A DNA stretch of 64,000 nucleotides from Candidatus Sulfuritelmatomonas gaucii (GCA_900290245.1 OKRB01000057.1:1-64000), one strand, 5' to 3'. Shown: positions 8,133 to 16,553, counted from the stretch's first letter. Numbers and translations are program-made. The notes: generated by a model not told the origin, from the sequence alone.

Positions 8133-8150
8133 GTTTTTGCGCGATTTTGC
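8133..8150. repeat. 18-bp direct repeat, right copy
   Basis: Identical to 6013-6030; begins 3 bases after the stop codon of the diguanylate cyclase gene. Confidence 0.8.
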
Positions 8151-8155
8151 GCTCT

Positions 8156-8175
8156 GCGAGCAAGCCATTGCTCGC
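8156..8175 (+). terminator. Hairpin after the diguanylate cyclase gene
   Basis: GCGAGCAA and TTGCTCGC form a perfect 8-bp stem with a 4-nt loop. There is no T run, so it is at best a weak terminator or mRNA end protector. Confidence 0.4.
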
Positions 8176-8263
8176 GCCAGCACCGAATCGGTCCTGAACC
8201 AGGCGAACAGAGGTCAAAGGTCAGCCTTGGCGGTAATACGGCCGGTTCAAGCCTTCTCAATCG

Positions 8264-8309
8264 CGCTGTCATCCTGAGGTCGCCACGGCGACCGAAGGAT
8301 CTGCGGTTG
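8264..8309 (+). repeat. REP-like repeat, left copy
   Basis: Contains CTGTCATCCTGA, an inner hairpin with GGTCGCC (8278-8284) pairing GGCGACC (8287-8293), and GAAGGATCTGCGGTTG. Confidence 0.75.
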
Positions 8310-8357
8310 TTCTTCCCGTCACAGCCAACGCAGTTGCCATCGAAGACGATGCCATAG

Positions 8358-8696
8358 ATGCACGAGGGCAAGAATTTCACGTACATGATGGACAGCCGCA
8401 GCCACACTCTCTACACCGGCGTCACAGGCGACCTTCACAGACGTGTGTTCCAGCACAAATGGAAAGAGCATGAAGGCTTCACGGCAAAGTACAACCGCGA
8501 TCGGCTCGTGTGGTTCGAAGGACACCAGGACATTGCGCGAGCGATCGCCCGCGAGAAGGAATTGAAGGGCTGGAGACGAGCAAAGAAGGTTGCGCTGATT
8601 GAGTCGATCAACCCGTTCTGGACGGACTTGAGTCGCGATTGGTACGACTACGAGCTTGCCGATTATCGCCGAGCGTTGAATCGAATGGATCGATGA
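8358..8696 (+). CDS. GIY-YIG nuclease superfamily protein
   Basis: A 112-residue single-domain GIY-YIG protein. The catalytic core is recognisable from TYMMDSRSHTLYTGVTGDL, followed by the conserved Arg in HRRVFQHK and the metal-binding Glu in AREKELKGW. The length is standard for this small UPF0213-like group. Its stop codon is 4 bases from the right-hand REP-like repeat, and the left repeat is about 50 bases upstream. No good ribosome site precedes the ATG. These nucleases cut DNA, but a cellular role for this group is not established. Its position between matching palindromes suggests it acts on or spreads with them. Confidence 0.85.
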   Translation: MHEGKNFTYMMDSRSHTLYTGVTGDLHRRVFQHKWKEHEGFTAKYNRDRLVWFEGHQDIARAIAREKELKGWRRAKKVALIESINPFWTDLSRDWYDYELADYRRALNRMDR

Positions 8697-8700
8697 GAAG

Positions 8701-8741
8701 CAACCGCAGATCCTTCCGCTTCGCGTCAGGATGACAGTGCG
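8701..8741 (-). repeat. REP-like repeat, right copy
   Basis: Reverse complement of the left copy with a different inner hairpin (CGCGAAGCG). Starts 4 bases after the nuclease stop codon. Confidence 0.75.
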
Positions 8742-8837
8742 ACGTGAAGCCGAATTGCGCGTCGGATGGTGATTGGGAGCGCGTGGTCGGCAAGTGGGAG
8801 GTTTGAAGAATCTTCGTCCGGGACCGGAGACCCGGCG

Positions 8838-9851
8838 CTACGCGACGCGCTCTTTCCATTTACGTACGAGGTCCTGAGCGGCTTCAGGCCAGGTGGGGAA
8901 TTCGAAATGAAATCCGGCGTCGAGCAGGCGGGCGGGAACCACGCGGCGGCCTTTGAGGATGAGTTCCGGCTCGGTACGCAGAAAGATGGCGCCGATGGCG
9001 AGCAGCAGCGAGGGAGCGGGAATGCCGTTGGGTACATCCCAAGCTTCACGAAGAGCCGCCATGAATTCGCGATTGGGCAGCGGGTTGGGCGCAGCGAGAT
9101 TGATGGGGCCGTCGATCTCTTCATGATCGATCAGGAATTCGATGGCGCGGGCGTAGTCAGATTCGTGAATCCACGAGACATATTGGCGGCCGTTGCCCTG
9201 CGTTCCGCCCAGGCTGGCGCGCACCAGATTCGAGAGTGCGCCGAAGACGCTGCCGGGGGTGGGGCTGAAGACCAGCGAGGTGCGCAGCGCGATTTTCCGC
9301 GTGCGCGGCGTTGGCCCTGAGAAAAACGCCGCCTCCCAGTCCTTAATGAGCTTGGTGGTCCAATCCCATTTTTCAGGAGCCCGCCGGAAGGGTGAGATCC
9401 TCTCGTTGCCGCCGAGCTCGCCGTTCTCGTCCATGGGCTGGTCGAACTCCGATCCCTGGGACACATGCCGGTAGATGGTTGCCGTGGAGGCGTTCATCCA
9501 CAGGCGGGGCGGATTGGGGAGCATGCCGATGGCCTCATGCAGCAGTTGCGTGGGCCCGATGCGGGAATCGCGAAGCTCGCGGCGATTGCGCTGGGTGTAG
9601 CGGCAATTGACGCTGCGGCCGGATAGATGGATCAGGACGTCGGCGCCTTCGAGGGTTTCGACCCACGGGCCGAGCAGTTTCGCGTCCCAATGAACCGTTA
9701 GCCAGGGCGCAGTGTACGGCCCGCGCGTGAGCACCGTAACGTGATGGCCGCGCTCCTGAAAGTACCCGGCGAGCATTCGCCCCACCTGGCCACTGCCGCC
9801 GGGCAAGACGATGCGCAACGCGCGGGTTGGCGGCATGCATGAATCCATCAT
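8838..9851 (-). CDS. TIGR01777-type NAD-dependent epimerase/dehydratase
   Basis: A 337-residue short-chain dehydrogenase-like protein of the YfcH/SulA-related TIGR01777 group. The Rossmann motif is LPGGSGQVGRML near the N-terminus, followed by LIHLSGRSVN and a C-terminal domain with the conserved RVVPARLLDAGF. The ATG at 9851 has a TAGGCT box exactly 6 nt upstream, suggesting a leaderless mRNA; a second Met follows immediately. The substrate of this family is not known. It stands alone, with the REP-flanked cassette downstream. Confidence 0.82.
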   Translation of the reverse strand: MMDSCMPPTRALRIVLPGGSGQVGRMLAGYFQERGHHVTVLTRGPYTAPWLTVHWDAKLLGPWVETLEGADVLIHLSGRSVNCRYTQRNRRELRDSRIGPTQLLHEAIGMLPNPPRLWMNASTATIYRHVSQGSEFDQPMDENGELGGNERISPFRRAPEKWDWTTKLIKDWEAAFFSGPTPRTRKIALRTSLVFSPTPGSVFGALSNLVRASLGGTQGNGRQYVSWIHESDYARAIEFLIDHEEIDGPINLAAPNPLPNREFMAALREAWDVPNGIPAPSLLLAIGAIFLRTEPELILKGRRVVPARLLDAGFHFEFPTWPEAAQDLVRKWKERVA

Positions 9852-9857
9852 GCAAAC

Positions 9858-9863
9858 AGCCTA
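9858..9863 (-). promoter_or_regulatory. -10 box, leaderless
   Basis: TAGGCT on the minus strand with exactly 6 nt before the ATG at 9851. Confidence 0.4.
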
Positions 9864-9888
9864 ACGCGTAGGGTTGCCTGGAAGAGTT

Positions 9889-10434
9889 TTATTGCCGGGG
9901 CGGCATCGGATAGTGCTGCATGTATTGCCGCATGCGGTGGACGCGGACCTCATGGACGATGAGGAAGATTATGAGAAAGACGACCAGCAGCGGTCCGAAG
10001 ATGATCAATGGCGAGAACATGACGCGATTGTGGCCGATGGAGACGGACGTGGGCGAGTGGACCACGCCGAACATCGCCACCACGTCTTTGCGCACCGAGA
10101 CATTCTCGCCCAGTTGAACAGAGCCGAAGAACGAAACAAGGTCGCCCCCGATGTAGGAGTTGTCGGCGGCCGAGACGCTGCCGAAAAAGTTGACCACATC
10201 ATGGTGCGCCATGCCGTTGAGGCGCACGCTACCGAAGAAAACGACAATGTCGCCGTTGACGTTGCCATCGACGCCGACGCTGCAGAAGAAGCAGACCGCG
10301 TCCTTCACCGGTTGGTTGGGTGTGACATTGATGTCATTGAAAAACTGGACGGCGTCCTGATCGGCGTGGGCAGGCATAGCGGCCGCCGCCAGGGCGACCC
10401 CGAGCAGGCAAAGGGCAAGTGATCTCGAACGCAT
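9889..10434 (-). CDS. Exported beta-repeat protein with C-terminal membrane anchor
   Basis: A 181-residue protein with a signal peptide (about 1-24, ending MPAHA), five tandem 17-19-residue repeats of the form D-x-V-x-F-F-G-S-V, and a C-terminal membrane helix (about 143-162) with a short basic tail. The regular FFGSV spacing resembles bactofilin or polymer-forming coils, that is a right-handed beta solenoid. One repeat has Cys in place of Gly (FFCSV), next to a second Cys. On the minus strand a TATATT box and GAGGG precede the ATG. Function unknown; likely a small envelope scaffold. Confidence 0.7.
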   Translation of the reverse strand: MRSRSLALCLLGVALAAAAMPAHADQDAVQFFNDINVTPNQPVKDAVCFFCSVGVDGNVNGDIVVFFGSVRLNGMAHHDVVNFFGSVSAADNSYIGGDLVSFFGSVQLGENVSVRKDVVAMFGVVHSPTSVSIGHNRVMFSPLIIFGPLLVVFLIIFLIVHEVRVHRMRQYMQHYPMPPRQ

Positions 10435-10556
10435 AGGTGCGCACCCTCACACTAGGGTCAATATACGCCGGAGGGGAGGGGAAAGTTCCCCGGGGGACCT
10501 AAAACAGGAAGGGCAACGCCAATTGCATGTGGCGGAGAGGGCTTCGCGAAGAAAAT

Positions 10557-11147
10557 CTAGGAGCCGGAATCGGAAGCGTCTCCGCCACGGCTACGCAATG
10601 AGACAACAATCCAAATAAGGCCAACGACGGCGACAATCACTGCCCAAGCATCCAGTGGAACGACTGCGAAGGACGCATCCTCAAAGCGCTCCGGCATGCC
10701 GACGTGGAGGGTTGTGTCGACCGGTTTCTGCCCACTGGCCGAATGGATGTCCAGGACGACCCTCTGGCGCGTTCCCCAGGCGGGCCGGTAGTAACCAAGG
10801 ATTGCGCCATTTCCGCCGCCCCGGTCGTCATATTGCCCGCTGGCAATAACGGCTCCCTGCCGGTTCACGACCTTCCAATCCAGCGTTGCCGGCGGCCGGG
10901 CAGGCGGAAGGAAGTAGAGCTCGACCTGGTAGTCGTCATTGGCGTAGGTGGTGAAAAACGGCGAAGAGAATTCTCCATTCTTCAGCGCGACGGAAACGGA
11001 CAGAGGATCGACGACGAGAGCACTGCTCCACCATGATAGGTATGCGAGAGGAGCCAGCGCCACCACAGCGGTGATTGCCAGCTTGATCAAAACTTTCATC
11101 AGGCGCATCGGAAGTTTTTCATTCAGCGTAGGCGTGGCACCTTGCAT
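10557..11147 (-). CDS. Two-helix membrane protein with exported domain
   Basis: About 196 residues: an N-terminal membrane helix (AITAVVALAPLAYLSWW), an exported beta-rich domain of about 130 residues and a C-terminal membrane helix (AVIVAVVGLIWIVVSL). The start is uncertain. The frame opens at a TTG at 11171; ATGs at 11147, 11108 and 11099 are possible and none has a strong ribosome site. No family recognised. It follows the TonB receptor gene on the same strand at a 20-40 base distance and may be co-transcribed with it. Confidence 0.6.
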   Translation of the reverse strand: MQGATPTLNEKLPMRLMKVLIKLAITAVVALAPLAYLSWWSSALVVDPLSVSVALKNGEFSSPFFTTYANDDYQVELYFLPPARPPATLDWKVVNRQGAVIASGQYDDRGGGNGAILGYYRPAWGTRQRVVLDIHSASGQKPVDTTLHVGMPERFEDASFAVVPLDAWAVIVAVVGLIWIVVSLRSRGGDASDSGS

Positions 11148-11190
11148 TGAGGTCAAGAGTGCACGAAACAAATCATAAGATCAAATCGCG

Positions 11191-13878
11191 CTAGAAGTCG
11201 AAGCGCATGGCCAGCTGAATCCGGCGCGGCGGAGCCACCGAGGTGATCTGGCCGTAGGATGGCGACGTGTCAACGGCATTGATTCCCTGCCCGTTGACAT
11301 GATTCAGGACGTTGAAGGAGCTTGCGGAAAAGCCCAGATGGGGAGCTTCATCGGCCTTGTTGGCGGTGATGGCAAAGTCGTGGCCCCAGCGCAGGTCGAG
11401 GTCCACATAGCCCGGGCCGGTGCGGGAGTTGCGGCCAACGCCGTCAGGACGCGCGTTGAAGAGGCCATCGCCGAAGGGGTCGGCCCCGGTCAGTTCGGTC
11501 CAGGGCGAGCCGGTGTTGGCGAAGATCCCGGTGGCCAGATTGAGCAGGCTCTTTTGCTGAAAAATCGCGTACATGCCCATGCGCTGGCGGCGGTCGTAGC
11601 CGGAGTTGGACCACTCGTCCTCAGGATCGTATTGGTTTTGCGGGTACCAGTTGATGCCTCCGGTGTTGGACTCATAGTGCGCCCAGGTGAAGCGGCCAAA
11701 TCCGGTGAAGTACTTGTTCCACATGCCGCGGTAGGAGACGTCGAGGCCGTCGCCCGCGTAGAATCCAGCGGCCTGCATCTGGCGGATGCGTCCGTATTCG
11801 AGATCGGGGCGCAGTGTGTAGCCGGATTGTGGGGTGGGCGCGTTGGTATCGACCGAGCGGAACATGTCGATGCCGCGAATGGAGTAAACGCTGACGGATC
11901 CCGTGGCACGCTGACCGAGCTGCCGTTCAACGGAGAGGCCATAGTGAATCTGGTAAGGAATCTTCGCGTTGGGCTCAAGTTGAACCAGCGCGGGCGGCTG
12001 GGCGGCAAGCGGAACGCAGTTGGTGATGGGAACGCAGCCTGACGATGGAAGGGCGGCCGGATCGAGTGAGAGAACGACGGAGCGGCGGCGCGCGGTGGAG
12101 TAACGCTCGAGGTCGAGAAGCGGCCCTCCACCGAAGCGGTCGTAGTAGATGCCGCCTCCGCCGCGCACGACGGTTTTTGATTTCTGGTCGAGGACCCACG
12201 CGAAAGATGCGCGCGGCGAGAAGCCGAGGCGGCGCGTCGAGAGAAAGTTCTGCCAGTCGTATCGAATGCCGGGAGTGATGGCGAAGCGGCCGTTGACCTT
12301 GATCTGATCCAGGATGAAGGTGCCCATCTCCTGCTGGTGATAGATGAAGTGGTTGTCGCCGGTATTGAAAGAGAAGCCGGAGGGGAGGCCGGCGGCATAG
12401 TCCTGGAAAGCCGTAGAGAGAACGGTGACGCCATCGGCCGCGAATGTGGGAGCGAATGTGTAGGTGCCGAGCTCATTGGTGTGATCGTCATAAGCGCGGC
12501 GGCCGATGTGCGGGATGCTCGCGCCCCATTTGACGAGGTTGCGGCCATGCGACCAGGTGACCACGTCAGAGAAGCGGAAGTTATATTCGGTGCTGAATGA
12601 ATCGGCCTGCGCCGAGCCGGAAAGAAAGTCTCCCGGCAGGCTGATACGCGGCGCTTCGACGGCGTTCTGGTTGCGGCTGGACCAGTGCTCTCCGACGAGG
12701 GAGATCTGATTGAGCGTGTTAGCGGAGAAAACGGAATCCGCGTGGGCGACAAAGTCATCTTCGTGAAAGAGATTGCTGTAGCCTGCCGAAGCCAGCGTTT
12801 GCCCGCCCACGCCCTGGTTCTGGCCGTTCCAACCCTCATAGCTGTATTGCAGATAAGCGGAGTGCTTGTCGCCGAACTGGTGCGCGGCGCGCAGGCTGAA
12901 TTCGGTGTCGCGCGTAGGCGCCGGTACATTGGCATTGAAGGCTCCGCTGGCGTCTGCGGCCGTGGGCGCAACGGTGGCGCTCACCACTGCATCGAGATCT
13001 TCTTCCGCACGGTTGAACGAGACCAGAAAGCTGCTGTTGTGCGAGTGAGGAATGGGGCCGGTGGCGCTGCCTTCGTAGATGCGCCGCTGCTCGGACGGCT
13101 TTGAGGGCGCGAGGGCGTTTTGCGCGTTCAGGGCTGAATCGCGGAAGTAGAAATTCAATTGGCCGTGGTAGTGCTGGGCGGCGGATTTGGTAATAATTTC
13201 AATTTGGCCGCGGCCGGGATAGTAGTAGCGCGCCGAGTAAGGATCCTGGTTGATGCGCACTTCCTGCACGGCGGAAGCGGACACCGGGACGCGATTGGCC
13301 TCAACGCCATCGACCAGCAGGCCTGTGCCCCCGGTGGCGGCGACGTCGGAGTCGAGGAATGCGCCCATCGCAGAGACGAAATCGTTGTCGAAGATGGGCA
13401 GGGTTTTCAGATCATCGGCGGTCATCACCGACGTGTCGCGATTCTCGTCGGTCTCGGTCAGGTCCTGGCTGGATTCGGCGCTGACCACAACGTCCGTGGA
13501 AGTTGAAGCGATGGGAAGCACGACGCGAGTAACTGCGACGGCCTGCGCTGCGGAAGCCGAAGAAGGAGCGCTGCCTGGAGCCGCGAGCGTGACTTGAGTC
13601 TGAACGGTTTTGAATCCGGCCTTCGAAACCACCAGCGTGTAGACGCCGGGATGGGGCGCGGAGACTTGGAAGCTGCCGTCAGCGGCCGAGCTGGATTGGG
13701 CGACGACTGCTCCGTTTGCATCGAGCAGGTTGATGTCGGCACCGGGAATAATGGCGCCGGTCGGGTCGGAGATGGAGCCGTGGAGAACCGGCGTCGGCGA
13801 TGGGGTCTGGGCGGGAACATTTCCACCGAAGGCCCCGACAGGCAAAAGCAGTAGAAAAACCAAAGCAAAAGAACGCAT
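11191..13878 (-). CDS. Oar-like TonB-dependent receptor with carboxypeptidase-regulatory domain
   Basis: An 895-residue outer-membrane protein. Signal peptide about 1-24 (MRSFALVFLLLLPVGAFGG), CarboxypepD_reg-like beta sandwich about 30-105 (LHGSISDPTGAIIPGADINLL), plug domain about 130-245 (TGGTGLLVDGVEANRVPVSA) and then a long beta barrel ending in Phe (AMRFDF), the usual outer-membrane signal. This architecture is greatly expanded in Acidobacteriota and is thought to take up large carbohydrates or peptides. The frame begins at 13965, but the signal peptide starts at ATG 13878, with ATG 13887 as an alternative. No SusD partner is nearby. Confidence 0.88.
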   Translation of the reverse strand: MRSFALVFLLLLPVGAFGGNVPAQTPSPTPVLHGSISDPTGAIIPGADINLLDANGAVVAQSSSAADGSFQVSAPHPGVYTLVVSKAGFKTVQTQVTLAAPGSAPSSASAAQAVAVTRVVLPIASTSTDVVVSAESSQDLTETDENRDTSVMTADDLKTLPIFDNDFVSAMGAFLDSDVAATGGTGLLVDGVEANRVPVSASAVQEVRINQDPYSARYYYPGRGQIEIITKSAAQHYHGQLNFYFRDSALNAQNALAPSKPSEQRRIYEGSATGPIPHSHNSSFLVSFNRAEEDLDAVVSATVAPTAADASGAFNANVPAPTRDTEFSLRAAHQFGDKHSAYLQYSYEGWNGQNQGVGGQTLASAGYSNLFHEDDFVAHADSVFSANTLNQISLVGEHWSSRNQNAVEAPRISLPGDFLSGSAQADSFSTEYNFRFSDVVTWSHGRNLVKWGASIPHIGRRAYDDHTNELGTYTFAPTFAADGVTVLSTAFQDYAAGLPSGFSFNTGDNHFIYHQQEMGTFILDQIKVNGRFAITPGIRYDWQNFLSTRRLGFSPRASFAWVLDQKSKTVVRGGGGIYYDRFGGGPLLDLERYSTARRRSVVLSLDPAALPSSGCVPITNCVPLAAQPPALVQLEPNAKIPYQIHYGLSVERQLGQRATGSVSVYSIRGIDMFRSVDTNAPTPQSGYTLRPDLEYGRIRQMQAAGFYAGDGLDVSYRGMWNKYFTGFGRFTWAHYESNTGGINWYPQNQYDPEDEWSNSGYDRRQRMGMYAIFQQKSLLNLATGIFANTGSPWTELTGADPFGDGLFNARPDGVGRNSRTGPGYVDLDLRWGHDFAITANKADEAPHLGFSASSFNVLNHVNGQGINAVDTSPSYGQITSVAPPRRIQLAMRFDF

Positions 13879-14035
13879 AAAAAGGACCATCAAAAAATGC
13901 GAAAGTTGAAACAAAAGACAAACGAAGTCATTGGACGGCTTGCTCGGTGTGATGGCCAGGCACAAGAATCACTGCCGCCGTTTTGCCTCGGACGCCCTGA
14001 TCCGTTGAATTCCCGGTCAGGTTTCTGCATCAATT

Positions 14036-14761
14036 TTACGTGGGATTCAGCGCCTGCGTCCACTCTGCGGCGGAATCAACGAGAACATCGGGAGGCGAAT
14101 CGTGAAGCGTGTGCGGGCCGAAGCCGAAGGTGCAGCCAAGCGACCACGCTCCGGCGTTGCGCGCGGTCTGCACGTCAACCTGGCTATCGCCGATCATCAC
14201 CGTCTCATCGGGCGTCGTCCCGGTCTCTTCCATCAGCGAGCGCAGGCCGAAGGGATCGGGCTTCTTTTGAGGAAAGCTGTCGCCTCCATAAATATGCAGA
14301 AAGTAGCCGGCCAGGCCGAGCCCCTCGCAGATGCCGCGCGCGGGCCGCACCGGCTTGTTGGTGAGCACCGCCATGATGCGCGTGGGACCGCCGGGGGCGT
14401 CGTGCAGCTCGTGCAGGGCCTTCAGCGCGTCCAGGACGCCTTCGTAAGCGTGGGTGAAATCGAGCTTGTGCTCGCGGTAATACTGCAGAAAGAATGCGTA
14501 GGCTTTGGAGAAGAATTCTTCGTCGATTTTGTCGGGAGTGGACCTGGAAGCGAGCGCCAGTGCGCGGCGCATGAGTGTGGGCGCGCCGTTGCCGACGAAT
14601 CCGGCAATGGCAGGGTCGGGCAGCGTGCTGAGGTGAAACTCCGTGAGGGCCGCGTTGACGCTGTTGCACAGGTCCTGCGCCGAATCGATGAGCGTGCCGT
14701 CGAGATCGAAGACGAGCAGCTTCAATCGCTCCACAGGAATCGTGCGAAAAACGCGAATCAT
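14036..14761 (-). CDS. gph: HAD phosphatase, phosphoglycolate phosphatase-like
   Basis: A 241-residue HAD-IA hydrolase. Motif I is DLDGTLIDS, motif II contains the Thr of VLTNKP, motif III Lys is in QKKPDPFGL, and motif IV is MIGDSQVDVQTA. A helical cap lies between motifs I and II. This pattern best fits Gph, which dephosphorylates 2-phosphoglycolate arising from DNA repair, but related sugar phosphatases look alike. The start is ATG 14761, since a TACACT box lies exactly 6 nt before it. It is divergent from the acid phosphatase gene. Confidence 0.75.
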   Translation of the reverse strand: MIRVFRTIPVERLKLLVFDLDGTLIDSAQDLCNSVNAALTEFHLSTLPDPAIAGFVGNGAPTLMRRALALASRSTPDKIDEEFFSKAYAFFLQYYREHKLDFTHAYEGVLDALKALHELHDAPGGPTRIMAVLTNKPVRPARGICEGLGLAGYFLHIYGGDSFPQKKPDPFGLRSLMEETGTTPDETVMIGDSQVDVQTARNAGAWSLGCTFGFGPHTLHDSPPDVLVDSAAEWTQALNPT

Positions 14762-14767
14762 AGGTCT

Positions 14768-14773
14768 AGTGTA
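14768..14773 (-). promoter_or_regulatory. -10 box, leaderless
   Basis: TACACT on the minus strand, 6 nt before the ATG at 14761. Confidence 0.55.
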
Positions 14774-14813
14774 AAGGCCCCGAGGCGCCACGGCGTGGGC
14801 CTGCCCGCCGCTG

Positions 14814-14819
14814 TAGACT
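14814..14819 (+). promoter_or_regulatory. -10 box for the acid phosphatase gene
   Basis: TAGACT, 33 nt before the TTG start at 14853; AAAGGAG at 14838-14844 is the ribosome site. Confidence 0.4.
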
Positions 14820-14852
14820 AAGCAGGCACAAGCGCAGAAAGGAGTTCCTTAG

Positions 14853-15569
14853 TTGAACAAGCATTTCACAATCCTGACAGCGCAGCTCGTATTTGCCATT
14901 GGCCTGGGCAATCTTGCAGCGCAGCAATCGCGGCCGGTTTTCGTGAGCGAACCCGCGGCAGAACGGATCGCCAACCTGGATCTTCTCAAGAAGGAAGTCA
15001 GGGAGTATCACGACTGCACGTGCAAGTGCGGCTGCTATACGCACGACGTCGATCTCGAGGCCGATCGCGCTATCGCGTATCTGCGCAAGCGTGTCGCGCA
15101 TCGCGGGCCCAATGAAAAGCTGGCCCTGATTCTCGATATCGACGAGACCACGCTCTCGAATTATGTGGAAGAGACCGGCGCGGATTTCGCATACAAGCCG
15201 GATGTATTCGATTTGTGGGTGCAGTCGGCACAGGCTGCGGCCATCCCAGGAACGCTGCGGCTTTACCAGGAGGCGCAAAAGCTGGGCGTGAGCATCTTTT
15301 TCATCAGCGGCCGGACCGAGAACGAACGCGCGGCGACCGAACGCAATTTGCGCGCGCAGGGCTTCGACAAGTGGAAGCTGCTCGTGATGTGGCCGGTCGC
15401 GCACGGGAATCAGACCGTTGGTCGATTCAAGGCAGTTACTCGCGCCGAGATCGCAGCCCAGGGCTACACGCTTGCGCTCAACGTAGGCGACCAATGGAGC
15501 GACTTGAAGGGCAAGCCGGAAGCCGAGTATTCAGTGAAATACCCCGACCCGTTTTACTTCGTACCGTGA
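14853..15569 (+). CDS. Exported HAD acid phosphatase with a Cys-rich cluster
   Basis: A 238-residue protein with a signal peptide (about 1-23) and a HAD acid phosphatase domain of the class B/lipoprotein e(P4) type. Motif I is LDIDETTLSN (nucleophile Asp95, acid Asp97), motif II is FFISGRTE and motif IV is NVGDQWSDL. Before motif I it has CTCKCGC (Cys55, 57, 59, 61), not a normal feature of the family as I know it, and able to bind metal or form disulfides. The start is a TTG with a strong AAAGGAG 8 nt upstream. It probably hydrolyses phosphomonoesters in the periplasm. Confidence 0.82.
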   Translation: MNKHFTILTAQLVFAIGLGNLAAQQSRPVFVSEPAAERIANLDLLKKEVREYHDCTCKCGCYTHDVDLEADRAIAYLRKRVAHRGPNEKLALILDIDETTLSNYVEETGADFAYKPDVFDLWVQSAQAAAIPGTLRLYQEAQKLGVSIFFISGRTENERAATERNLRAQGFDKWKLLVMWPVAHGNQTVGRFKAVTRAEIAAQGYTLALNVGDQWSDLKGKPEAEYSVKYPDPFYFVP

Positions 15570-15814
15570 GCCCCGCCTTCAGCTTCAGCGCGCCATAGAA
15601 TGCGCGAGGCGGGTTTCGCGTGGAGGCGGGCGAGGATCTTCGGCTTGAGCCACAGCCAGAAACCGCTGAGCAGGACGACGGGAAAGGCGATCCAGCGCGT
15701 AAACCACGCCGCCTGCGGGATGTGCTCTACCGGGCCGTAGAGAAAACCGAGAATCGGAATACTCAACACCAGGTGGAGCAGGCGAATTGTGTCGCGTTCG
15801 CGCCAACCTTTCAT
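15554..15814 (-). CDS. Two-helix membrane protein
   Basis: An 86-residue protein with two membrane helices (about 10-31 and 37-56) and a basic C-terminus. Its ATG overlaps the stop of the upstream gene in an ATGA at 15811-15814, so the two are translationally coupled. The last bases converge with and overlap the end of the acid phosphatase gene. No family recognised. Confidence 0.6.
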   Translation of the reverse strand: MKGWRERDTIRLLHLVLSIPILGFLYGPVEHIPQAAWFTRWIAFPVVLLSGFWLWLKPKILARLHAKPASRILWRAEAEGGAHGTK

Positions 15815-16524
15815 GAGCGTGCCTCCTGCCGAGCAGGCTGGGGAAGGCTCGAAGGCAGCGCAAAGCCCACGGCGATCATCCAGATGAAGCCTGGGAAGCG
15901 GGTGAGCGGAATGAGAGGAATCGCTTTCGACAATTCAAAGGAAAACCAGCTCAGTTCGCCGCACGCTGCGAGGACGAGGCCGAGGATGGGAATCCATCGC
16001 GACACATCGCGCCGGAAGAGAAGCGGAACTGAAATGCCTGCCATGAGCAAGCCGAGAGAGACGGAATAGCCAGGCCCGCCCATGGCGAAGGCGATGAAGT
16101 AAAGCGCCAGAGTGAGCGGGCCATCCTGCGCAATGCCAGGATGAGCCATGCTCCAGAGGATGGCGGCATTCGACATCATCATGAAACAGGTGGCAAAGCC
16201 GCCGAAGAGCGCGATCTTGATGCCTGCGGCACGCACGCCGAAGAACTCGAGACGGCTGACGATGGTTGCCGTGAAGATGCCTAGCGGAATGGCCGAGCCG
16301 AATTGCAGAAAGGCGCAGAGGGTTACGGCCGACGGACGAGCCTGAAAGAACGCGGAGATGGCGGATTCCGGCGCGCCAGGACCGGGGAAATAAGGCAGGC
16401 CGCCAAAGTAAGTGACGGGGTAGAGTCCCGCGCAAAAGAGCAGCGTGAAGACGATTGCCAGGGCGCCGAGATGCGGGCTGGGGTGACGCCGGCCAGGCGA
16501 AAGTGCGGCGTTCGGGTTTGTCAT
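15811..16524 (-). CDS. Multi-pass membrane protein, MarR-linked
   Basis: A 237-residue protein with about six membrane helices (LGALAIVFTLLFCAGLYP, a second near ATIVSRLEFFG, and four more). AAAGGAGG lies 6 nt before the ATG, a very strong ribosome site. It is divergent from the marR-like gene, with a perfect inverted repeat between the two starts, so it is likely the regulated target. No catalytic motif is visible. Transport or a membrane stress role is possible. Confidence 0.65.
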   Translation of the reverse strand: MTNPNAALSPGRRHPSPHLGALAIVFTLLFCAGLYPVTYFGGLPYFPGPGAPESAISAFFQARPSAVTLCAFLQFGSAIPLGIFTATIVSRLEFFGVRAAGIKIALFGGFATCFMMMSNAAILWSMAHPGIAQDGPLTLALYFIAFAMGGPGYSVSLGLLMAGISVPLLFRRDVSRWIPILGLVLAACGELSWFSFELSKAIPLIPLTRFPGFIWMIAVGFALPSSLPQPARQEARS

Positions 16525-16553
16525 GGTTGACCTCCTTTGTCATTGCACGCGAT

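Larger units (their letters stand above)
8264..8741. mobile_element. GIY-YIG gene cassette bounded by inverted REP-like repeats
   Basis: The left end (8264-8309) and right end (8701-8741) are inverted copies of one repeat: outer arm CTGTCATCCTGA, a variable inner hairpin, and inner arm GAAGGATCTGCGGTTG. Only the inner hairpin differs between the copies. The nuclease gene fills the space between them. The layout resembles a small element whose enzyme recognises the flanking palindromes. Confidence 0.6.

Noticed and set aside
11299-12971. Long frames on both strands inside the TonB receptor gene
   Set aside because: They are frame shadows in GC-rich coding DNA; the receptor frame has signal peptide, domains and C-terminal Phe.
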